Assembly (NCBI GenBank): GCA_029449245.1
Contig: JANATF010000005.1
Span: forward strand, 2,542,001 to 2,606,000
Reading direction: 5' to 3'
Source: Mortierella alpina
Lineage: Eukaryota > Mortierellomycota > Mortierellomycetes > Mortierellales > Mortierellaceae
Length of the DNA: 64,000 nucleotides
Below are positions 12,733 to 22,511 of this stretch, one piece after another. The first letter of the stretch is position 1, and each line of letters begins with the position of its first letter. A program made the position numbers and the translations under genes. The notes below the pieces were generated by a model. That model was not told where the DNA came from. It searched no databases and saw only the letters and a list, made by a program, of their open reading frames with translations.

Positions 12733-13063
12733 TCACAAATGGCCATCCAAAAACGCCGAGATTTGAGACTTGGACAACGCACCCACTTTCTGGTCAACCA
12801 TAACGCCATTCTTGAAGAGAATAAGGGTGGGAATGCCTCTTACACCGAACTTAGCGGGTATGAGTTGATTCTCATCAATGTTGATTTTGGCAATCTGAAG
12901 CTGCTCTTGGTCATATTGTCCTGCGATACTGTCCAAAACTGTTGCTACCATCTTGCACGGACCACACCATGGTGCCCAAAAGTCCAGCAAGACCGGGGCC
13001 CCGGACTGAAGTACATCGGCGTCGAACGAGGCGTCATTTGACGTGCTTGATATCGTTGGTCAT
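12733..13063 (-). CDS. Thioredoxin with apparent +1 frameshift
   Basis: The frame ending at 12733 encodes a nearly complete thioredoxin: DADVLQSGAPVLLDFWAP, the active site WCGPCKM, then INIDENQ, GVRGIPTLILFKNG and VGALSKSQISAFLDGHL. A conventional N-terminus (MTNDIKHV) begins at 13063 but lies in another frame and runs into TGA. Removing one A from the AAA at 13037-13039 would merge the two parts at the position where bacterial and fungal thioredoxins continue. Either the gene carries a one-base insertion, the assembly has an error, or an unrecognised upstream exon splices to an AG at 13046-13047. Thioredoxins reduce protein disulfides with thioredoxin reductase. A preceding exon could add a mitochondrial leader, since the codons before MTND (13064-13078) read FSTPI. 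Confidence 0.8.
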
Positions 13064-13197
13064 GATAGGAGTAGAAAAGCCTAGGAGAGCATAGATCATA
13101 TATTAGGTTGAGGTCTTCCAACATGCAGGAGGAGGAGGGGCGAGAGAACACAGTGGTGCTTCTTTTGCAAATGGATAGTGCCGAGTGGTGGAAAGGA

Positions 13198-13207
13198 TCC
13201 TTTATAT
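13198..13207 (-). promoter_or_regulatory. TATA box upstream of thioredoxin
   Basis: On the minus strand this reads TATATAAAGG, about 135 bases before the ATG at 13063. It is the only strong TATA-like site between the thioredoxin and the foldback element, and suits a short 5' untranslated region. It argues against, but does not exclude, exons further upstream. Confidence 0.45.
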
Positions 13208-13753
13208 ATCAGAGAGAGACAATTAAACAGAGGTTCAAGTACAGGGGCCTAACATGAAAGGTGGATGGACAATCGTACCTTAAGTGGGAAGGAAGTGAGG
13301 TAAAGAGGCACAAAAGAAGATAGAACACCTTTTACATTGGATCGAGCGTGAACTTGCGCCGCTCGAGAGAAAAGTGTCGATCGTGAGAACAGATTCAATG
13401 ACATGTTACAGGTACTTACTTTACATGTTGTACCAGTGGCACAAAGGCAAAGAGCGATTACCTCCTGCTGGAATAAGAGCGGACAAGCAAAGCAGGAGTG
13501 GACAATTGCCATATGGACATTTTCCTGCGGCGATGTATTGAACAGGAAACTCATCTTCCACGCATCCATGCTAGCCCTCGGCGCGCGAAGGACATTTGAG
13601 ATGTTGCCCATGGCGGGTGAACGAACACACGAGCCAAAAAGCGTGGCTTGAGCTTGTCTCTGGTATTTTTTGAAGACTCGCGTGGCCGTGGGCCTGAGAG
13701 CAGCATTTTCTTTCTCTTCTCTCCACGACTCTCTACGTCTCACCCTCTCCGGC

Positions 13754-14729
13754 GACAGCCAAGGTAAGCACCGACAACTGGCAACTCCTTTTTCATGGAC
13801 TCCTCTACCTTGACAAGAGCTGCCAGCTCAGGTTCGCTTGCTCCCTCCCTGCTTTGACCTGCGTGGAACGAGCATGTGCACTCCACTGGGGTTGTTTTTT
13901 TAAGTTTGTGGTCAAGGTTGCACAAACGTTCGTCTTGGGTTGAGCAAGAGCTCGAAAGGCAGAAATGGTCATTCCGAATTCACAAGTTCGGTTCTCTTTC
14001 CCGTCATGGACACTGAAATGAGCTTCAGCGCAGTGACTCTCCTCCCATTGTAACTTTTTCGCGCGAGCGCATAATAGCGAAAACTGCTTTCCCTCTGTCG
14101 GTAGGTGTGTCCTTGCTGCATAAAACTTGCTGCTCCTCTGCTTGACGTCTCAACATGAGTGTACAGCGCGGTACTAGCCGAGAGTGTCCTCCGCACGCTC
14201 TTAACCTTGCCACGGTACTTTTTAAGCTCAGCGAAATAGCAGTAGCCCAACTTCTTACAACACGCGCATTTTTCCGCTTCTTATCCTTTTTCATCGCATG
14301 TTTGCATGTTCTTGAGACTCAAGGAAAGGCAATCAAGCCTGTTTCCCTTGGAAACACGGCAACCCACTCAAACGCTCCTTTGCTTACTGTGCTCGGCTAC
14401 CCGCAGATCTGCGCTATTATGTGCTCGCCGAGAAGTTACATGGGGGAGAGTCAAGGAACTGAGACTCATTTCACTGTCCACGGCGGGAATGAGTACCAAA
14501 CTTGTGCTTTCTGAATGACCTTTGTGCCTTTCACCAGTGTCTTGAGCTCCTGCGCAACGTTTGTGCAACCTTGACCACAACTCAAAAAACAAGCTTAGTG
14601 CAGAACAGACGCTCGTTCCTGCACGTCAGAGCACGAGGGGAGCAAGCGAGCTTAAGCTGGCAGGTCTTGTCAAGGTAGAGGAGTCCTTTGAAGGGGAGTT
14701 GCTAGTTGTCCGTTCTTACCTTGGCTGTC
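13754..14729. mobile_element. Foldback / MITE-like element with long inverted arms
   Basis: The sequence at 13754-14095 matches the reverse complement of about 14405-14729 over some 330 bases with scattered mismatches and small gaps. Shared blocks include gacagccaaggtaag at both outer ends, actcctctaccttgacaag, gtggtcaaggttgcacaaac, gacagtgaaatgag-like sequence and cataatagcg. About 310 bases of non-repeated sequence separate the arms. No transposase frame is present. I could not see a clear target-site duplication at the outer edges. The arms have diverged, so insertion is not recent. It may be a non-autonomous DNA transposon or a decayed inverted duplication. Confidence 0.7.
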
Positions 14730-15395
14730 CGCGTATATAAAAAGCTAAGTCTGCGCTGTATTTTCATGAGTCTCCAATCTATGCATGCTGCCAGCCCATG
14801 AAGGTCACTGATGCGCCTACAAACCCTCTTCTCTTTTCTTCTCAACCCTGCACTATAGTCTGCAAGACCCAAGCGTAAGTGCATTGAGCTTTGAAGTGCT
14901 GCCTCTGCGTGAATGCTGTCCCCTCTCCCAGAGACTATCGGCAGCGAACTAACAACCTCGGTACCTCCCTCACTAGTTCCGTTAGCTGCTAACGCACAGG
15001 CTGAGCCAAAAAAAAAAAAAAAAGTAAGCTGAAGGCACGTTCGTGCCGCGAGCGCGTCGCGTATGCGTCGCTGCCTACACACCGCCAGCCCAAAAAGCCA
15101 GACGAGGTCGATGGCACGCCTATATACCCTTCTTTTTTCACCTTTTTAGCATATACAAGTCGTAGCGAGACAGCAGGGTAAGTGCTATAAGCGCGACGCA
15201 ATGCGCTTTCTGACTGAGAGAGACACCGTTGTAGAAACACTGATCATACCACAGTCTCCTCACCACCCTTTCTAGGACTCTTCTTTACCACATCGTTTTC
15301 CCCGGCTCCTCAAAGATGGACGTGAACTTACGCATTTTACTTCTCCTTGGCTTCTTGCTCTCCTCCTACTGAGCTCGCCTCCTCCATGCCTAACG
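14730..15395. other. Gene-free spacer, possible degenerate repeat
   Basis: No coding region is recognisable. Two sub-stretches, about 14785-14890 and 15085-15190, share gccagccca at the start and gtaagtgc at the end with weak similarity between, which hints at an old duplication. An A-run lies at 15008-15023. Confidence 0.35.
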
Positions 15396-17602
15396 CTAAT
15401 GCCGCAAATGTCGTTCGAGCATCTTCTGGTTGGCCTGGATCTGTTCCCGGGTTACATGCAGTCCGTGAAATCCATAAGGCACCCGTCGAGGAATCTTGAC
15501 TCTTGCCACTGGCCCTTCTGAAGGCTCAAGCTTTCTCGCGTCCAAAATCCACAGTTCCGTGACCTGTCCTTCATCTTCCTTCACCACTCCGTCCTTGATC
15601 TGGCTCTCGTCATACACATACACCAAAAGGTAACCATCATCCTCCTCTAGAACCCCTCCTTTTTCTCGCGGCAGGTTGGGCACATAGACAGCCTCGCCCC
15701 CAAAATACTTACCTCCGTAAAAATATGCCTTAGTAGTGTCCTTTTCCACCTGTAGAAGGGCCTCGGCGCCAAGTTCCCATTGCCCATGACCTCCCAAGTT
15801 CTGCAGAGGACCCTGGCGCAACAATGCCCGCTGCTTCTCGATCACAGCCTGGACGTCCATTTTGATAATGCCATTCGTCTTTATGCCTTCGCCTGGAACT
15901 GGATTCAACACGGTCGCTGCGTAAACGTAGCGTTGCTCAGAACGCATAAACCAGTCAAAGTTGATGACAGGAAACTCTGCAATCGTTGTCGACAAGGTGG
16001 TCAATCGAGTTTCCGTAGTCTTGAAATCGAATCGGAACAAGGTCAGGTAGGCTCCATCAGGATCTTGGTGGTCGTAGTCACCATCCCCTGGCACCACATA
16101 TTGTCGCCTAAGCTCCTCTGCCGTCTTTCCTCCCCCGTAATTATCTGGCCCTGTAGCCGTCCACAGGTTGATATCGGCAATGAAGCGTTCTGAGCGGCAG
16201 GCCGTCATACAAACAGCCACGACGTTACCCTCTGCGTCCAGTTCATCCCAAGCGTTAGCGGTATGGAAGATGTGGCATGACCGTGTTTCGAACCAAAGGA
16301 CCTTGTGCTTTTTGTGGTTAAAGTGGCGCGGGATGATACCGAAGCGAGCGGGCCGCGATTCATCAAAGGCTATTAACGGCTTCTTGCGTCGAATGTTTTT
16401 GATAGGGTCAAGTCGAAAGTTCAAGTCCATGATGCTTATACAACAAAGACAAGGTATGTAAATCCCATTTGCCATGATATGCTTTGGCGTTCCTTTTCTT
16501 CTGTGCAAGAGGTGTGAGGATACAAGCTCTTACATTGAATGAGTGGGCGTGACAGCAAAGTCGTGCATCATGGTGGGCTTGTTGAACCCAGGGATGGGTT
16601 CCTCCCAGATTTTTCGACGACCATCAGCAGAAACCACACAGTAGAATGCGTACGGCTTGAGCAGGCGCCAGGAGAAAAAAATCACCTCTCCGGTTATGGG
16701 ATCTGTCTATAACAAGCGGAACAACCCTCGCGTGTGTGGTATAAGTGCTACTTTTCTTCCTTCCCCTGGTAGTGCTAAGACCCAGCGAGAGGAGGGGTGA
16801 GTTGAATACCTTTGGGTGGGCAGTGCAGACCTCCGTGTTTGGTTTCCACTTTTTGGTACGCTTTTGGCCTTCCTCCTCAAAGTAGTACTCGCCCAGCGTT
16901 GCTAGGCTCGGCACTGTGGTTTCAATTGGAGTGCCAGCCTCTTGCAAAGCCAACGCTCGATTGCCGATGAATGCCAATGACGTGTTTCCGGTCGAGAGAT
17001 TGGTAAGTCTACAAAGGACGCCCTTGAAGAGAGGCACTGCAGTTTCCTTAATGACCTTCATAACGCTGAGGCCCCCGTTCATTAAGGTACCGACCGAGAG
17101 CGTGACCTGTCCGTGCTTGTTCGTCTTATGGAAGTGGTCACTGCGGACGTAGCGGTTCATATATCTGGCGCGTATTGGGCTATTATCGTCTTCGCCTTCA
17201 ACACCGGGCTGGAAATACACTCCGTGCAGCATGCCTAATGGATGAGGAGGGGCGGCGGTATCATAGCACGGTAAGATGTTCAGCGGGAATCTCTGTAGTG
17301 AGTCCCCTCGTTTGAACTACAACGTCAAGTGGATAAAAAAGTTACTAACCATCCCCATCAAAAAAAGAATGTCTGGATGTATCGTCAGGTATGTTTAAGG
17401 AGTTGGGACCCGTTCTGATGTACTGTGAGCCGCGCAGGGACTCTGGGATGACGCCGATCACCTCACACTCAATCCCTTCCTCTCCAACAGTCTCCTCAAA
17501 GACGGGATAAAAGTTGCCTGTCAGGTACGGGTGTGGATGTGCAGTCGAGCGCCGGCTGGGCTCAACCTTGACATCCGCTGGCACTGCAGAAGATGGAGTC
17601 AT
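15396..17602 (-). CDS. Carotenoid cleavage oxygenase (RPE65/CCD family)
   Basis: Four exons in transcript order are 17350..17602, 16810..17234, 16534..16706 and 15396..16434. They join in phase to give 629 residues, a normal length for the family. The family block FFDGDGMLHGVYF spans the first intron. The four iron-binding histidines are visible: H224 in TAHPK, H274 in MMHDFAV, H341 in IFHTANAW and H607 in GFHGLHV. Such enzymes split carotenoid double bonds with O2 and Fe(II) to yield apocarotenoids. In Mucoromycota relatives make the first cuts toward trisporoid sex pheromones. Substrate and bond choice cannot be read from the sequence. I see no signal peptide, so it is probably cytosolic. 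Confidence 0.93.
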
Positions 17603-19787
17603 GGACGCGGACTCGAGTTGTTGCTTCAGGGGTAAGTACGCGTTTCCAAAATGTTTGGCGGTGAATTTTCTTTTTTACGCAAAGGTGCGAAGAAGGACAA
17701 GGCAATGGAATGGGATTCAGGTTGTGAATGGGAGAGACGGGTTCCGCAATCGTGCGTTGTTTTTATAGGTGTCCATTCCTCGTCGAGTGCAATTCTTTGT
17801 GCGGTCTGCACAAGTGCCAGTTAGGCTGGGTTGGATATGCATCATTTGGCTAACATGAGGCACAGAGGTACAACACCAAGAAAGCAAGAAAAAAAGAAAT
17901 GGGTCTCAGAGCCCTGTGCGACGGTAGCTTGTTCCCTCAGACAGGATCGCTCGGCGTTGATGCAGCACTATAGTATCATAGTACCACGATGCCGTGCTGG
18001 TGTGTGCTACGTGTCTGGAAATCGTGTACGTGACAATATTCTGATGCTATGACCAGATCCAGGAGCCGTCAGCGCAGAGTCAAGAGGCCCATCTTTTAAA
18101 TGCGAACCTCGTTCATGCGCGTCGCCTTCAGACTCGGGGTCTAGGCAGCTGCAGTGACCAAGACTGCAGTACTCGCCGCCACATAACGGTATGTTTTCGC
18201 GCTTCCTTTCGTCGAAACAAGATTTGCCTTTTGCATCTCCCAGAAGAGATTGCCCTGAAGAGAAAAATTTCATGCACATTTCACAGGATCTGAAATTGCG
18301 GAGAAATGTGTGCAGACAATGCGGGTAATGTCCAAATTCAGGAGGTAAGAACAAAATCCGTCGGAAGAAAATCTCTTGGAGTGTTGTCTATCCTTGCAAT
18401 ACCCTGCGAAGGATGTGAGGTATGGCTGATACTGACTCAATAGCAAAATTGGACTTGTGGAGACAGGACTCGCCCCAGGAATCCAAGTTGGTAAGTTAGG
18501 TTGCGTCAAATGTTTGACAAAGGCTGGGGCTTGCGTCTTATCAACGTGAGAGGGTGACAAAAGACCAATGTCATTGAAGGAAAGAAGCAAAGGAGGACCA
18601 TCAAGTTCTAAAATCGAAGATTGCCTGGCAAGAGGAGGTAGGATGGGACTTGAACGAGTCGGATGGCTTCGTTTGACTCACCAGGTGCTGACCAACATCG
18701 TTTGCCTGAACCTAGACGCCTGACTGAATGCTTTCTTTAAAACTGAAAGACCTCATTGACACGGAATGTATAAGGTAAAGAGGATGTATTAATACTATAA
18801 GTACTATTAGCAGCTCAATGGGGTCGTAACGTGCAAGACAAAAGAAAGTGAGAGAGCACACGCGCGATGAATTGGGTTGAGCCAGTGAGAAAGGGCTTTG
18901 GAGTTGCTGGCTGATCAACACTGTTACACAAAATATCCGCCAGCAGACGCGTCAGGTGCAAATCTCCTATTGACGTACTGGCGCATGGTAGCACTGCATC
19001 CCAAACCAAACTTTTGTAGAGAAGGGTAGAGACATGAAAAAGAGCAAAAGTGGTGACTTGGGGTTGACGTTATGCACTCTGGTCGAAGGGGGAGGGTTGG
19101 AGTTGCCAGTAACTGAGGCCGCGCAGACGAAGCTCATTGTCAGGGGATGGACACTATGAAAAGAGGCGTGTTGTACTGCCGGCGCTTCGATGCATACCTC
19201 CTACATGGCAGTGGTCATGGTACATATTCACCGCGTCACGCTTTCTGATCTTAGCGAGATGGAGAAAGGAATACTGAACTAACAAGCAAAGCAAAGGAGT
19301 GATAGATGGAGAGAGGCAGAGAGAGAAAGAGCGAGGAGAGCGCTCATGCCTGACGATGAGGCGCTTTGAAGGCTATCAGGGGCAATATCTTTCTTAGGAC
19401 TGAACGACACGCACACTATAGCCCGTTCTCTGCATACATGACGGCAAAAGGTGAGGGGATTTCCAATGCATGTGCATGTAGGACACGCTAAAGGACGGGC
19501 CCGACGCAAAAGAGAATTTTTCGAGGGTCAGTCTGGGGTCCTTTTCGTCCTTTTAGACTGTAGCACATTCCACCCTTTGACCTACATAATGGATCATTGT
19601 TGCTGCAGCCTGCAGATGGCGTGCATATTTTCTTCTGCGAGTCGCTCGACAACACAAACACGGTTTAGCGATTTCATAGGGACAAGAATCCATCGCACGC
19701 AATCGCTAGGTAGGCTAGACATGCTCCAGCCAATGCTTTTCGTGTTATGGTTTTTTATATTGTCTAATTGCAAGTTTACTATCTTTC
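17603..19787. other. Gene-free stretch
   Basis: The only frames are short and lack motifs, plausible starts or consistent splice joins. I found no tRNA-like cloverleaf, long repeat or transposon remnant by eye. Upstream elements of the carotenoid oxygenase and the 3' end of the F-box-like gene must lie here. Confidence 0.45.
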
Positions 19788-22088
19788 TTAGGCTTCTCTC
19801 GGAGATACATCGGCGGGCCAAGGGTCGCTCGTCGTAAAAGCTTGCCGACTCTTGCTAATGAACCGCGGTACCGAGCCCACCTCATTAATCTCTTGCTTCA
19901 AAACCTCAAACAGTTGCACTGCTGGTGGAAGAGCGTCTTCCTCTGCATAAAGCGTGTTGTTCAAAGTATGGGAGGAGGAAGTATCCAAAATACCCTCTGA
20001 GAACCCTTGCCACGCCGCTGGCGATTGCACTACCGATCTTGCGCCCTTTCTGATCGTGCCATTATGGCCACGGGCTGGCGACGATGCCGTGGTGACGGGT
20101 GCTGAGGTTGAAGAGGTCGAAGTCGACGATGCGTTCTTGACCAAGTGGCCCAAACCCGAGACCTGTTGCTGGGATGAGAGCGGGGCGATCGTCTGCTTCG
20201 AGAACGGAGATGTCGCAGGTGAGGAGGATGCAGACGAGGAGCACGAAGACGACGACGATGCCCTGACAGTGTTCGATTTGCGAAGCGTCGACTTGCTACC
20301 ACCGACCGAAGAGACACTCATAAACGGCAGCGATGTCTTTTTCTTGAGCTGCTGAGAAGGTCGTCTTTCGGAACCCTCTTGGTTCATCAAGTAGTAGAAG
20401 CCATCCCAATCGCCGTCATCCTCATCTTCTTCTACATCATCATCTTCATCATAGTAGCCAGCCTCAGAGCTGTTGCGACCATTGCTGTAAGTCCCGGGAC
20501 GGTCCACGGCCCAGTAGCCTCGCTTCCAGTACCGCTCGTCCACCATGATATCTCGTAGCTCGATCATGGTCGTCAGCAGCACCACGTCCTTGGGCGTCAC
20601 ATCCATCCATATGACCGCCTCGAGCGCCGTGTCGGGCATGTCGTGCATCACATTGAAACAGCGGGCCAAGAAAAAGCACACTCCTGCGGAAAGCTCGCCG
20701 CTCGTTTTGTTGGGGTCCTCATCTCGATCGCGTCTCGAAGACTTGTCCGTTCGACCGATGGTGAGGGTTCGCAGAAATGGCAAGAGTCGCATGAAGAGCT
20801 CATTGAGCGCAAACTTTTGCCAGTACGAGAGTTCAAACCCATGATGACCCGAGACGGGCGGTGTGATGGAGGATGTGGAGCTGGACAGAACAGGGATAGA
20901 GTCGGAGAGAATGGACGACTGCAGATCGAGGAGGCCTCCACGGTGGGTGTGATTGGGCGTGTGGTTGCTGCTGCTGCTACTACTACTGGTGCTCCCAGTG
21001 GCATTGTTGCCGTTGCTGTAATAGTTCACGAAGCGGCTGTTGTAAAGCTGCTGTTGCAGTTGCTGCTGGTACTGCACACTCTCCGCTACATCGCTGATAC
21101 TCTTTGCGGCCGTGATCATGTTGGCTGCGGTGGTTGCCGCTGTGGAGGGTATATCACCAGAGCCAGAGCCAGTGCCAGTGCGGTCAATGGACATGGCCAT
21201 TGTTTTGGTCTCCAAGTCAGTAACCTTGCCGTGGGTTTCCGTCGTAGGAGAAACGGCGGTGCCCCTGCGCGCCAGCTCAGCCGGGCTCTCAAAATTGTCA
21301 TTGTCGGTGCTGGTGCTACTACTGCTGCTCGTGCGCGTCGCGTTGAACCTCGTGTCTGTGCCTGCGGTCGGCTGTGCTGCCGTGGAAGAGTCTTGTTTGG
21401 TCGACAGACTGGACCCTGTCAGAGTACTGGTGCTGGTCAGGCTGCTAGAATGGGACGAGGAAGCTGTTTCGGGCTGGTCATTCTCGTGCTGGGTGTGGAT
21501 AAGCTGGAGCAGTCGATGTGGCTGCTGCTGCTGGTCTTGTTGAAGGGGATGGTGGAATTGGTGCAGGCTGTTAGTGCTGGTGATGTTGATGCTGATGCTC
21601 TGGTTGACGCCAAAGAGGTTTGAGGTGGTCAGCGGCGAGGAGGACGGGTGTGCAAAGGAGGTATCGACCTTGGAGTTGTAGATGGGTGCCGAGACCTCAG
21701 GCACAAGGGACATGAGGCTCGACCGTGCGCTGTAGGTGAAATGGAGGTGGAGCGGTTTGAAGGATCGGTACTTGGCCATGAAGTCCTTCAGACTCTCGAA
21801 CTGTGACATGGGACAAACGATTGCCCGGCGCTGCAGGAAGATGTTGATGCAGCATAGGTTTGGGGTGGCGGGCATCAGGATCTCACGCCTGAAGCGGGTG
21901 GTGATAGAGGAGAGGGCGAGCAGGGAGCGGATGTCGAGATATCCGAGGATCATGGGGAAGACGTCCCGGTGTGACAGGAGGCGGATAAGGATGGGGCCCT
22001 CCTCGACGTCTCTGTGCAAGAGATCGACGGCATCGGAGGTCGAGGTCGAGCAGGAGCCGTTGCTGAGGTCGTTGCTGGGGGAGGCCAT
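19788..22088 (-). CDS. F-box-like protein with long disordered region
   Basis: This is an uninterrupted frame of 766 residues. Residues 30-75 (LIRLLSHRDVFPMILGYLDI followed by RSLLALSSITTRFRREIL) fit an F-box-like fold, suggesting recruitment to an SCF ubiquitin ligase through Skp1. Residues 75-130 are hydrophobic and ordered. Residues 150-430 are Ser/Thr/Gln-rich and low in complexity. An ordered block follows (LSYWQKFALNELFMRLLPFL, AVIWMDVTPKDVVLLTTMIE), then an acidic run (DEDDDVEEDEDDGDWDG) and another Ser-rich tail. I do not recognise the full protein family. A TATATATA-like sequence lies near 22824-22832, about 740 bases upstream. Confidence 0.65.
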   Translation of the reverse strand: MASPSNDLSNGSCSTSTSDAVDLLHRDVEEGPILIRLLSHRDVFPMILGYLDIRSLLALSSITTRFRREILMPATPNLCCINIFLQRRAIVCPMSQFESLKDFMAKYRSFKPLHLHFTYSARSSLMSLVPEVSAPIYNSKVDTSFAHPSSSPLTTSNLFGVNQSISINITSTNSLHQFHHPLQQDQQQQPHRLLQLIHTQHENDQPETASSSHSSSLTSTSTLTGSSLSTKQDSSTAAQPTAGTDTRFNATRTSSSSSTSTDNDNFESPAELARRGTAVSPTTETHGKVTDLETKTMAMSIDRTGTGSGSGDIPSTAATTAANMITAAKSISDVAESVQYQQQLQQQLYNSRFVNYYSNGNNATGSTSSSSSSSNHTPNHTHRGGLLDLQSSILSDSIPVLSSSTSSITPPVSGHHGFELSYWQKFALNELFMRLLPFLRTLTIGRTDKSSRRDRDEDPNKTSGELSAGVCFFLARCFNVMHDMPDTALEAVIWMDVTPKDVVLLTTMIELRDIMVDERYWKRGYWAVDRPGTYSNGRNSSEAGYYDEDDDVEEDEDDGDWDGFYYLMNQEGSERRPSQQLKKKTSLPFMSVSSVGGSKSTLRKSNTVRASSSSSCSSSASSSPATSPFSKQTIAPLSSQQQVSGLGHLVKNASSTSTSSTSAPVTTASSPARGHNGTIRKGARSVVQSPAAWQGFSEGILDTSSSHTLNNTLYAEEDALPPAVQLFEVLKQEINEVGSVPRFISKSRQAFTTSDPWPADVSPREA

Positions 22089-22473
22089 GGCTGTTCGTCG
22101 TGGCCCTGGAGGTATGTGTGTGAGGGTACTGTGAGAGTGTTTGTGTGGGGTGTCACTTGTTCAATCAAATATGGATCCTTTTTGTTGATGATGTCGCTAG
22201 CAGAGTACGGCTCGCCTGTCAGCAGGGGCGCGTCCAAGAAGCCAGGCTGGAGGCGACAACAAGGACAGATGGATCGAGCTGGACGCAGAAGGCAGCGAAA
22301 TACAGATACAGATACAAAGCTACAGCATATAAAGAATACAGGGAGAGGGGCAGGGAGAGAGGGAAGGAGTCAGAGGAGGCAAGTGGGAGAAAACCAAAAA
22401 AAAAAAAAAAAAGAAAAGTGTGAAATAGGAGAGGGGGTGGGGAGGGGAAAAAATAAAGAAAAGCTGGCGGACT

Positions 22474-22511
22474 GACTGGTAGACTGGTAGACTGGTAGAC
22501 TGGTAGACTGG
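22474..22511. repeat. ACTGGTAG tandem repeat
   Basis: An 8-base unit, actggtag, repeats four to five times without interruption in the upstream flank of the F-box-like gene. Confidence 0.9.

Noticed and set aside
13249-13743. 164-residue minus-strand frame containing a mitochondrial-like leader (MSLNLFSRSTLFSRAAQ)
   Set aside because: It would be an attractive first exon for the thioredoxin, but no donor in it matches the phase of the thioredoxin exon convincingly, and a TATA box lies between them.
20643-21623. 326-residue open frame on the plus strand
   Set aside because: It lies antisense to the Ser/Gln-rich part of the F-box-like gene. Its Val/Gly/Arg-rich translation is what that codon usage produces on the opposite strand.
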